From positions 40,109,942 through 40,173,941 of the forward strand of contig OX387188.1 in NCBI GenBank assembly GCA_947561395.2: a DNA stretch of 64,000 nt, written 5' to 3'. The translations under genes and the position numbers were made by a program. The DNA comes from Buxus sempervirens (lineage: Eukaryota; Streptophyta; Magnoliopsida; Buxales; Buxaceae). Below the pieces are notes generated by a model. It saw nothing but the letters and a program-made list of their open reading frames with translations. It did not search any database and was not told the origin of the DNA. Below, piece after piece: positions 24,300-33,909 of this stretch (the first letter of the stretch is position 1; each line of letters opens with the position of its first letter).

Positions 24300-27200
24300 C
24301 AAACTGGGCCAACCAGATGATGTTGTAAAGAACTAAATAGCACAAGAACAAAATGAGTTCATGTGTAAAAAACCAATTCTTTGACCTCATTTTGGAAACT
24401 AATTTTTAAGGTTTTCTAATTCTTTTTAGTTAACATATAGAAAAATGAGTTCCAACGAAAAAGGATGTTTGGCTAACATTTAATGAAAATGAGTTCCTTC
24501 ATATTTTTCCTTTTCCCTCTTTTTTTTTCCATGAATAATTGTAAGAAAAGATTATGCATTGCAATGCAAAGCACACACTAGCTTTACAGAAGCACTGGAA
24601 TTATACAAGTATACATAGTACTTATCAAAGATATACGGATGGTATGTGCACAGTTTTTCTTATATGTTTACAGAAACTATAGTCAAGACAATATTAAACA
24701 CAATGTAACTGAAGATTATGAAATTTTCTTTTGCTTATTTTCCTGCCATTCTTCAGTTTTGGCTTTTATTTTTGCGTTGACACTCGCGTGAAACCCAGGA
24801 TATGGTTCATATCCACAGAACATCTGCAGAGCCTGAAGCAAACAACAATGGTTGTGCATCCACCTCAATCATCAAATCGGAGATTCTCAAATTTGAAAGG
24901 GCTGGAAAAAGTATACCTCAAGGATGATAAAAAACGGAGCCATTAGAAAGGATTGAAAGATGATGTCTAAAAGGGCTGGTACTCGTTTCTGCATAATTGT
25001 AGATGTGATACATGGGCATAATAGAGATGAGGATTTTACCCCCAAAACATTTTTTTTGATAAATAAGGAGGAATAGAGATGAGAAGCCAAGTAAAAGAGA
25101 AAATTAGTTACCTGAAAGACCCCATGGCCAATAAACTGTCCAGTCCAACACAGTAACTGAGCTGCCAGAACAACCTGAATATAGATGTAAGAATCACAAC
25201 TGTAGTTAACGATAGAATATTGCACACCTTTCATCACTTTACAATATCAAGAGAAAGGTTTGAATGTCAATTGGGCATTCAAAATCAGCGATAAAAAACA
25301 GAACATTACAGACTAACTAGGGTTCAATCAAGGATGACTTAAACACCTCACTAGAGTATATTATCAGAGTCAGAAGCTTGTGTTAGAGTGAATACATCAA
25401 AATCTCCATGAAACAAGTGAAATTTCTGCTCATTCTTCCAATCACAAAACAGTAAATAACTAGTTTCATGCCAATGTGCTCTAGGGTATCTTCTTGCATT
25501 AACTGGTCACAAAATAACAAAAAAAAAAAAAAAATGCTCCTATCTGACTAGTGTCATGCCAAGTTGCTTCATGATATCTTGCATTAATTAAACTAGTATG
25601 GGTTTGCAACTATTTGTCCCCAAACCTTTCTCAATTCATTTTTGCCTAGTAATGAGATCAATATGCACTCCCATCCAACAGAAATGGTCTTTTCTATGAC
25701 TTATGCTCTTTCAGAGTGTCTAGTATGCAAAATCAAACTATTACAGATGAATCAACCTAGCTTGGCCAGTTGATACTTGCTCTAATATACAACTAAGCAT
25801 GCAGCTCAACCATGGAAATTTTTGCCACTCATATGGCCCAAAGGGCTTATTTCTACTTCCTGCTGCTAATCCTCCTATATCATCCACCTGAAGGCAGAGG
25901 GGCACTCGTTGCCCCTCGTTATTTGAAGTCCATAGAACTTCAAAATTCCCTTGTGTTGAAGTGACATCAGATCTGGCAAGATTGGTCACATGACTTAAGT
26001 TACAAAATAACCATATTGTTACCTTACTTCACGTTCTTGGACCAAGGTAATAACATACCCTCATGTGCTTTCCCAGTAATATCCAAACTGAAATGCTCCA
26101 CAATCAGGCAGCATACTCAAATCACTACTAGAAAAAAAGCAGGTCAACTACATAATTTAGTTAACTGTCCAAGTTCTCATCACAAGCTTTCTCATTGGCT
26201 CATTCCCTTCCAATGGCAAAATTGGAAGACCAACCTCCAAATTGATCCGAAACTCCTCAAATGTTGGATAAAAATATTGCATTCCAGAAAGCTGATGAAC
26301 TCTTGCTTCTTTTTCCTTTTTCTAGTAAAGGATAAACTGTGATTCACACACACCAGTTTCAATCTGAAAATATAATAAGACTGATATCAGCATCATGACA
26401 CAATGATAATCTGGCATACGATAAATGGCCCTTTCATAACAGGCAAAGTCTCAAAGAGAAACTACTGGGAGAAAAAACATTCATGTGAAGGGAGGTGCTG
26501 TATATGTGATTTACATGTTGATGTGTATTTTCTGGTATAACATTGTTAGTTTAGCACGTTTACCCAGTGTCCTCTTTTGGTTGTTATAATCAAGTTTTAG
26601 GCCTCTGATTAGAGAGAGTTTCAAGACTCGAACAACTCAACTGTATTAGAAGATACTGCTCAGTGATGACCATGTTGGATGTAAAGGGATCATGTGTAAA
26701 ATCCGGTATCAGAAGCAAAGGAGAGATAGGAGACACGGTACAATGATAAAGAATATAGTAACCGGAAATACAAGATCATAAAACCATCCAGTTCAACAAA
26801 ATAGACAGAACTCACATCAGCTTTAGATCTGCCAGAAGGATCTATTCTGAGTGTATTTCTTAATAGTTTCCCTTTCATGTGGACCAAAAATTTTCAACAA
26901 ACAACATATAATGACAGAGACAGATACATGGCCGTTAATAATTTCACATAAAACAAAGGGCATAACTAACAAAATAAATGATAACTACAACTAAAAGGAT
27001 ACATTCAGTTTAAAATAATAACAACACTGGCATTAATTTTAGCAATGAAAGGAAAAGTAAGGGAATTACTTTTTTTTTTAATTGAAAAGGGAAAATGATT
27101 AAGCTATCTAAGACTGTTATTATTTCACAATCAAAAACTAAAGAAAGCAGATTTCATTAGCCTACGACAATTAATTACATCAATCAGAAACATGAGTAGG

Positions 27201-27504
27201 ACTAAAATTTCAGAACAAAGATACCCACTTCAATAAAGTAAGTAAAAATCTGTGTCTAATTGATGAAAAAAAAAATCTTTTGAAAGAAAGGGTAAGCAAT
27301 CTTACCTTCCAAGCCAAAGAAAACCCAAGTCGAACTGCAAGAGAACTTGCACCAACCCAACAGATAAAGCAGAGAAGGGCAGCCAAAGAACCTACTTTCT
27401 TGCAGTGGCAGAACCAGGACTCCAAATCCGGGGGAGCAAAATAATATATCAAATGACTTAATTGAAAAATAAATACTATATTAAAAATACTACATTACAA
27501 AGTA

Positions 27505-29736
27505 CTACAAAATCACCCTCCGTGATTGCATATTTTGATAATACTCTATAATGTCTTCATTGGGAATTTCACAAAAAACTTCTTTCTCAATGTATGTGAT
27601 CAAGCAATCATTAAGCCACTCGTCTCCCATTCGATTACGTAAACCGTTCTTGACAATCTTCATAGCTGAGAATGCTCTCTCTACTGTTGCAGTTGCAACT
27701 GGTAAAGTTAATGCTAATGTGATAAGTCTATAAATCAATGGATATACTAAATGATATCTTTCTGTAATCATTTTCTCAGCAAGGCCTGTAATCCCTTGAA
27801 CTGTTAAAAACAATTCATTAGAGCGCATATCAAGAATATAGTTCTCAAGCTGATTCCCAAGTGCCATAAGCTCTACAGCGGAGAAATCATTTGCATATAA
27901 CTGAGCAAGGTGGATCAATTTTTCTTTCTTAAAAGCAGCAAATGAGTTAAATGGACTTAGACATCCCACACAAAGAAGCAACTCCGTGGTGGTCTCCGAA
28001 AAACGATTATTGAGCTCTTGAAGTTGCATGTCTATGATGCTGTAAAATAACTCAACTTGATAGTAGTGCAAATTTGTCATTTCTTCAGCTCTTTGCTTTG
28101 AACGTCCACGAGCCTTAAACTTATCATCCATAGCAGGAACAACAATTTCAAGTTTATTACAAAAACAAGAAACCTCAATTAACAAAGAATCCCATCCTCC
28201 ATCTCTCATCATTTGCAACCTCAATTTGCATACCCGTACCAACCTCATAGCATTCTCAATATCCTGACTTTCCCTTTGCAATGCTTGTGACAGTTCATGA
28301 GTAACTCCAAGAATGTTTATCATGACATGCAAAGTGAAGATGAAATCAAAAGACTGCATAATATCCAACAAAACACTAGCATCAACTGACTGTGGATCAT
28401 TCACCCCATCTTCCATAACAATCTCAAGTACTTCAATTACAGAAGAATACATGGTCATGAGACGAATTAAAGAGGTGTAATGAGAGCTCCAACGAGTGTC
28501 ACCTGGTCTTTTCAAGTTAGAATTTTGATTCAAGCCCCTTCCACTAATTAACTCTCCAATTTGGAGTGCTTTAAGAACTTTGTCATGCTGGATGGCTTTG
28601 AGAGTATCACTCATCTTACAAGATGCTCTAACAGTATTCAAAATTCTTGAAACAAATTCAAAAAGTGATTTGACTTGGAAGTGGTTCTTTGCAACAGCTA
28701 CTAGAACCAATTGAAGTTTATGAGCAAAACAGTGCACATAAAAGGCAGATGGATTGTCCCTTAGGATAAGTGCTTTCAAGCCATTAAATTCACCTTGCAT
28801 ATTACTTGCCCTAGCATAGCCTTGACCACGTAATTTTGATATGCTCAACTGATGTTTAGCAAATAATTCCTCCAAAGCAAACTTAAGTGAAACAGCACTA
28901 GTGGAGGAAACATGCTGAATACCGATGAAACGCTCAATAACATGTCCATACTTGTCAACATATCTCAAAGCTACAGTCATTTGTTCCATGGTTGACACAT
29001 CACAAGCCTCATCAATTAAAACAGAGAAATAAGAATCACCCACATCCCTCATAATAGCATTCAAGGTTTTAGCTGCAGCAGCACGACAAATTTCCTTTTG
29101 CACCTTTGGTGAAGACATCTGCAACCTGTCAGAAGCATTAGCAAATGACACCCTCTTGACTTCTTCATTGTGATCAGCAAGGAAGTGGAAGAGTTCAAGA
29201 TAATTTCCTTGATTCAATGATTCTTCAGATTCATCATGACCACAGAATAGAAGACCTTGGCGCAAAATAAATCGAACACATTCAACAGCAGCAGTTAATA
29301 AAATTCGATATTCCATCTTATCCTTGGTGGTTTTACTAATGAATATTGAAGGAATACTTTGTGCTTGATTCATCAAATTCTCACATTTCCGCCTTGCTAG
29401 ATTGTGAGAACTATTGCACTTTCCAATATGAAAACCGATTCTTTCTTTTTTCTTCCAATTTTTGAATCCTTCATTCACAAAGGAATCGCCTGTGATTTAA
29501 GAACAAATAACTTCAGATTATGGTTTAAAGAGATAACAATACAAGCAGAAAACGGCATCTTTGACTACGTTATACTCAAGCCAAATAGAATACTCAATGA
29601 ACCAATCAGGATTGAACTTTCTATTGAATTTCCCAAATAATGTCATAGGGAAGTCATGAGCATGAGGTTGATATGGACCCTTTTGAAGGTAAGATCTTCG
29701 AACTTCGTCCCTAACATTAACATCATAGCTCCACCA
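27505..29736 (-). CDS. hAT transposase (TTF-type zinc finger, DUF4371, hAT C-terminal dimerisation), decayed
   Basis: The main open frame (29478-27505, about 657 residues) begins VNEGFKNWKKKERIG, has no true ATG at its head and is preceded in the same frame by TTF-type zinc-finger sequence (about 29736-29510: RRSYLQKGPYQPHAHDF, then FNPDWFIEYSIWLEYN and FCLYCYLFKP). Two in-frame stops separate the two parts. Then come DUF4371 (FSVLIDEACDVSTMEQMTVA), the RNase-H-like core (FYVHCFAHKLQLVLVAVAK, RPGDTRWSSHYTSL) and the C-terminal dimerisation region (LTLPVATATVERAFSAMKIV, MGDEWLNDCLITYIEKE). The usual GYDGASNMRG motif reads GYARASNMQG, so a conserved aspartate is lost. The protein is probably inactive in this copy. 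Confidence 0.85.
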
Positions 29737-29980
29737 TTTTATGTTTGGACAATTTTAGTATCTTTCCATCCCTTCCATCTCCTAATATGGATCGCACTAG
29801 GTAAATAGTAAATATCAAGTTTAAATGTAGCAAAAGTAAAAATTCATAAGGGCTTCCCATAAGTGAAGAAAGTGCAGTTTAAAATCAGTTTAAGATACTC
29901 TACGAAAACTAATCCAAGTACATAAGAAGAAAAAGAGTTAATTTAAAATCAGAAAAGTTCATTGATGGGACAACACTCAC

Positions 29981-30625
29981 CAAGGAAATTGGCCTCCACA
30001 TCAACCAGTCCAAGAATTAAATAATAGTACCATTTTGCCTGTGTGAAAATTACAAGAAGAGAGGGACTTTCAGTAAACCAACACAAGCACTTTTCCTCAA
30101 AGTCACAAGAAACAATACATAGGGAAATCAGAAAAATGGGATGTTAGCTAATCATTTATTTATCAAACTAAAGATTACAAGGAACTGGAATTGTAAGCAG
30201 GGTGACTTGCTCTATAACTACTCACCCACAAAACAAAATGAGAGCACACACAAACAAACACATACATGAATCTAAGAACTAAACAGGACAGGGCCCATGA
30301 TTACAAATTTTCAGGTAGGACAGAGCCAAAGGATAACATTAAATGCATAACAATGTATGGTAACTGATCCACACAATTTTTTGTAATTTTACACAAAGAA
30401 CTATTATACTGTTTGGCTGCTGAAACATATGTGTATAAAAGGATAATTAGAACAAAACATTCTAATAAACAAATAAAAAGACCAAAAAAAAGAAGAGGAA
30501 GAGAGAGAGATGCAAAGCATGAATCATAACCTTCAGTCCTTCTTTCCTGTAGATCAAAATGGATCCATAGACAATCGCCAATAGCACATAATTCGAAAAA
30601 GATTGTGACGTTGGTGCCTTGATTC
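29981..30625 (-). pseudogene. Captured SLC35F / DUF914 transporter gene fragment inside the hAT element
   Basis: Two exon-like segments are recognisable. 30625-30531 encodes GIKAPTSQSFSNYVLLAIVY then GSILIYRKEGLK; 30038-29981 encodes AKWYYYLILGLVDVEANFL. Together they match a contiguous part of the plant solute carrier 35 F (DUF914, nucleotide-sugar-transporter-like) family, in which GINAPTSQSFLxYVLLAIVY is followed by KWYYYxLLxxVDVEAN. Each exon has AG acceptor and GT donor consensus, and the 492-bp intron between them is retained, so the capture was at DNA level rather than from mRNA. No start, stop or further exons of that gene are present. It is a transduplicated fragment, not a functional transporter. 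Confidence 0.82.
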
Positions 30626-31213
30626 CTAAAATATTCAGAAACAAGATAAGAATTTTTGAATGGATCCAACACTGAAAAACAAATGTCAGATTACGCAAAG
30701 AAACAATATCATAGGTGTGTACGAAAGAACAAGAAGAAGAAGAAGAGAGGAGATTTAGAGAAATAGAGAGGGAGAGAGAGCAAGAAATCCATAAAACTCA
30801 CGACCCACAAAAGCAAAGCTGAAAGAAAAACAAAGAAGAAATATTATATGATGATGGAAACAAAAACAAGGATTCCAATATTAATATCAGGAGCTGAAGA
30901 CAAATTACAAAAAATGGAAATTTGACAAATGATGACTGGGAAATATACAGAGAACTCTTTTATAACCGTAATGAAACTAAAAATAAAATTGAAAAGAATG
31001 AATAACTTTAAAGAAAGAAGAAAACCAAGGAGACATTACAGAAGTTCCAATTGTCAGAATACAAGATCACAACAGAAAATATATAGAAAGAGAGAGAGAG
31101 GACATCTGGACATGAATAAACAAACTGAAATTCATTAAAACAGGGCTTAGCCCAACTGTAATGCAAGTTTCCCTTAGACACAACAGATAAAAAAAGGGAA
31201 ACACGCACAGAAG

Positions 31214-31565
31214 TGCAACCAGAATTCGTACAGCTCTTCCTTGGTGATTTTCTCTATTGTTTGATGTCTCCTCCTCGCGAGAGCGTCAAAGATCCCCACC
31301 GCGAACTCCTTAGAGTCCACCATTCCTGATCGGGAAAATATCACAAGCCGTGAATCAAGGAAATTAATCACAACAGCGGTTACAATTTCCAACTTAATTA
31401 GAAAAGGCTTTCGTTACGAACCTATACATTCTCCGAAATCTTCTCGCGAGAGCAGACCGTCATTTGCCAGCGACTTGAAGCGCGACTCTACACTTCTCCA
31501 GAGCTCATCCGCGTCTGAGTCGAGAGAGACGGAACCTAATTTGGAATTACAATTTAGGTTTGGCG
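31214..31565 (-). pseudogene. Captured RBOH (NADPH oxidase) N-terminal gene fragment inside the hAT element
   Basis: Two exon-like segments: about 31565-31422 (LWRSVESRFKSLANDGLLSR then EDFGECIG) and 31325 to about 31214 (MVDSKEFAVGIFDALARRRH, then ITKEELYEFWL). This is the EF-hand-like N-terminal region of plant respiratory burst oxidase homologues, where CIGM.DSKEFA..LFDALARRR is followed by KEEL.EFW. The 96-bp intron between ECIG and MVDSK has GT-AG ends and a phase that reconstitutes the glycine codon, so genomic DNA was captured. Homology stops abruptly after FWL, where RBOH would continue into QISDQSFD. The fragment lies directly behind the transposon terminus and is open in frame with the interrupted Mpo1-like exon. 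Confidence 0.85.
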
Positions 31566-31569
31566 CGCC

Positions 31570-31597
31570 GGGGGGGGGGGGGGGGGGGGGGGGGGGG
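31570..31597. repeat. 28-base G homopolymer
   Basis: An uninterrupted run of 28 G on the plus strand (C on the coding strand) lies between the transposon terminal region and the RBOH fragment. On the minus strand it encodes a polyproline stretch in the chimeric frame. Homopolymers of this length are error-prone in sequencing and mutate quickly, so the true length, and hence the reading frame, is uncertain. Confidence 0.85.
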
Positions 31598-31992
31598 TGT
31601 CCGCAAATAAAATTTAAGAGGGGCAAAATAGATATTGCATACAAAAGAATCCAAAAGTTTAGGGGAGGAGGGAATTGCCCCGTACGCACAACTGCACAAC
31701 GTCGTCCCGCGGCTTCCGCCACTGCTTTTTTGTCCAAACAGACATAAAAGAAGGCGTAAATCAAAGTGAAAAACAACCCAAAATCCGAAAGGAACCTAAA
31801 GTGATTCTCAGTCGGGATGAATTCAATGTGAGCGAGATCAAAAGGAAGAGTTACGAAGTGAAGCAGCACGAGAGCAGTGAAGAAGATTGGCCACACAAAC
31901 ATCATATGTATTAATATGTTCACTGGGTTGCTGCGATAAGCCCCATAGAAGGCAAAATGCTTCTCGAGACCAAGCAAACCATTCTTCCCCAT

Positions 31993-32571
31993 GAAGGATT
32001 CCTCAGAAACCTTAAAAGAATCCGAACCAGAACAATATATAACAAACTTACAGAGTACGATACAAAAAATATAAGAAATTGACGGGCAAGGCAGGATTGA
32101 TAATTAAGGATCAGATGGAATTAAAGATCGGAAACATGAATAGAAGAAAATGTTTCGGTTTAAGCGGTCTCGACGTCATTCGGGGAAGTCGGTTAAAACG
32201 TCTCTCTTTTTTTTCCTCTCTTATTTAAGAGAAATTTCCACTCACACGCCCTTTGGTTTACGACAACTACATAAATCTCCAGGTTTATGAAATGTCGCTT
32301 CACTTTTATTTTGGTTTTCTACTTCATATTCTTCCCTTTTATACAAATTTTATTAAAATATAAATACATAATGATGAATTTACCTCTTATAAGTTCCAAA
32401 AGCGTAAGATTTTGAGATTTTTTAAAAATATATATATATTTTTTTAAAGTTAAAAATTAACATTGAAGGTACTTGCTTGAAACTATACTGTTAAGTACAA
32501 CAATCCATTTGTACACGGAAGATGATGTTTTTACCCTTTTGATGGATTCAATCCGTTTGTATACCAACCTT
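31993..32571. other. 5' flank of the Mpo1-like gene
   Basis: AT-rich sequence upstream of the ATG at 31992, with pyrimidine-rich stretches and no coding frame. It should hold the promoter and 5' untranslated region of the Mpo1-like gene, but no specific element can be assigned. Confidence 0.5.
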
Positions 32572-32776
32572 CAGTGGCGGAACCAGGATTCCAAATCTAA
32601 GGGGACAAAAAAAATTTTCAATTAATACTTCTCAAGAAATATAGAAATTTCAATGAGTTGGGGGGGGCAAATCAGAAATTTTAGAGGGGGCAAAACATAA
32701 ATTTTAATTGAAACATATAAAAAATATATATATTTTTAATTAAAAAATAAAAGCTTATAAGGTGGTTCCGCCACTG
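32572..32776. mobile_element. 205-bp non-autonomous hAT MITE
   Basis: Both ends carry the 14-bp inverted repeat CAGTGGCGGAACCA (start 32572; reverse complement ending 32776). The flanking 8 bp are CCAACCTT (left) and TCGACCTT (right), 6 of 8 matching, consistent with an aged hAT target duplication. The interior is non-coding with GGGGGCAAA-type words also seen near the ends of the 27403-31724 element, whose transposase may have mobilised it. Confidence 0.87.
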
Positions 32777-33024
32777 TCGACCTTCTGTCAAATTCTACCC
32801 TTATTTTTTCATGTGTTTTTATATATTTTGGGCAAACATGTCTAACATTTCGTTAAAAATTGCAACAGCTTTATTTGGGTTTATGGATGCTCTGTTATCT
32901 TGCATCTTTTCTATTTCTAATGGCCAATGCTTTAATACTGTTTCTAATGGCACAAATTCAACATGCATCGTAGTCTTACAGAAGTTATGAAAATAAATTA
33001 ATGGCTATTCCTGATCAGCCCACG
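32777..33024. other. Short intergenic segment downstream of CASP
   Basis: About 250 bp of AT-rich non-coding sequence, probably holding the 3' untranslated region of the minus-strand CASP gene. Confidence 0.4.
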
Positions 33025-33768
33025 TTAACGTCTAGAGAGAGCTATGGCTGACAGCAAGATTAGCAGTATAAACAAAATAATCCCGGCAAAGGAGCCAATC
33101 AAAGACCCAGAGATGCGTTCGCAGAAGGAGTTGAATTGTTGGCAGATTGCAAACCAGTTGGCTCGAGCATTCCCTTTGTGCGCCAAGTACACAATAGCTG
33201 CTGCTGCTGATGCTCCGGCCGTCAGAAGAGCCAGCATGACCTTCATAGGGTTCCACAAAGAAGATAAGTGTTACATGCAAGAGATCGATGCAAGTTTAAA
33301 ATTCACTTTCTAAGTCTAATTAATGGGATTACCGTGTCAAAGAAGATCAAGATCATCCTACTGATTCTAGCATCGCTTCTGAAAATTTGGAAGATGGATA
33401 GAGGAAGAGAAAGAACGATATATCCGCTTACTACAGAATTTGCTACCACGAAGAACCTGTTTTAATTTTCAGAAACTTTACCAGTTGAGCTCATCTTTAA
33501 TCAAATGAACTAAGGTTTCAAGGCAAGTTTATATTGAGATGGCTTACGTGAGAGTTGGGAGATCGTCATACTGAGCCTTGAACTGGACGAACTGTGTGAA
33601 GAAAGGAAGCGTTTCATCTGTTGTTCCCATGGCAATGGCACTTCCTAGGGTGCCAATAACTGTCATTATCCTAAAAATTAAGTCTGCTATGGAGATCCCT
33701 CTGTTCACCCTCTTACTTGGGGATCCACCTTTGGAAGTTTCCCCAGTTTCCAAAGCTTCTGTCATCAT
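33025..33768 (-). CDS. Casparian strip membrane domain protein (CASP)
   Basis: A four-transmembrane plasma-membrane scaffold protein. In root endodermis, CASPs polymerise and guide lignin deposition into the Casparian strip. Three exons join in frame: 33768-33548, 33456-33333 and 33240-33025 (221+124+216 bp), giving 186 residues. The start [10 protein letters not shown] allows either of two adjacent ATGs. TM1 contains the family arginine ([20 protein letters not shown]). The first extracellular loop has [20 protein letters not shown], the signature that separates true CASPs from CASP-like proteins. TM3 carries the conserved aspartate ([17 protein letters not shown]). The second loop has [20 protein letters not shown] and [10 protein letters not shown], and the protein ends SAIALSRR. 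The middle exon is [20 protein letters not shown] and onward. It appears intact. Confidence 0.94.
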
Positions 33769-33885
33769 CTTCTTGATATATAGACTTGTCCTTAATCTCT
33801 TGGGTTTCTGCTGAAGCTTTTGGGTCTTGCAGTACTCAGGCTTGAGACACCGTGATTGCTTCAAAGAGTAGAGGGAAAAATGAAC

Positions 33886-33909
33886 ACACACATATACATA
33901 TATATATCT
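33886..33909 (-). promoter_or_regulatory. Possible TATA-rich promoter element of CASP
   Basis: An AT-alternating stretch (TATATATATGTATATG in minus orientation) lies about 120-140 bp upstream of the CASP start codon, a plausible TATA region. It is also a small microsatellite, so the assignment is weak. Confidence 0.3.

Larger units (their letters stand above)
27403..31724 (-). mobile_element. 4.3-kb hAT transposon carrying two captured host gene fragments (Pack-type hAT)
   Basis: The left end reads CAGTGGCAGAACC (27403). The right end, in reverse complement, reads CAGTGGCGGAAGCC (31724). The flanking 8-bp duplications are CTTTCTTG (27395-27402) and CTTTTTTG (31725-31732), 7 of 8 matching. 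Read on the minus strand, the element contains a 5' terminal region with TTGCCCC-rich sequence, a G/C homopolymer, an RBOH gene fragment, an SLC35F gene fragment, a hAT transposase and the 3' terminal region. All coding pieces share one orientation, which is also that of the host gene it interrupts. The subterminal GGGGGCAAA words match the small MITE at 32572-32776, supporting one family. Confidence 0.88.
24716..31992 (-). pseudogene. Mpo1-like (DUF962, YGL010w family) membrane protein gene interrupted by a hAT element
   Basis: The family is related to yeast Mpo1, an ER-membrane dioxygenase that shortens 2-hydroxy fatty acids in phytosphingosine breakdown; the plant role is less clear. The coding parts are 31992-31725 (MGKNGLLGLEKHFAFYGAYR ... 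FYVCLDKK), then after the insertion 27394-27306 (VGSLAALLCFICWVGASSLA), 25174-25112 (VVLAAQLLCWTGQFIGHGVF), 24988-24917 (KRVPALLDIIFQSFLMAPFF) and 24832-24716 (ALQMFCGYEPYPGFHAS..., stop). Without the insert these add to 609 bp, 202 residues in one frame, the normal family length, and all later introns have GT-AG ends. A hAT element (27403-31724) sits in the DKK codons of the first exon. The family motif I recall as GAYHSNP reads GAYRSNP here, losing a conserved histidine, another hint of relaxed constraint. Unless the insert is spliced out, the gene is broken. Confidence 0.85.

Noticed and set aside
31475-31914. Plus-strand frames with polyglycine
   Set aside because: They are the antisense of the Mpo1-like exon, the G homopolymer and the RBOH fragment.
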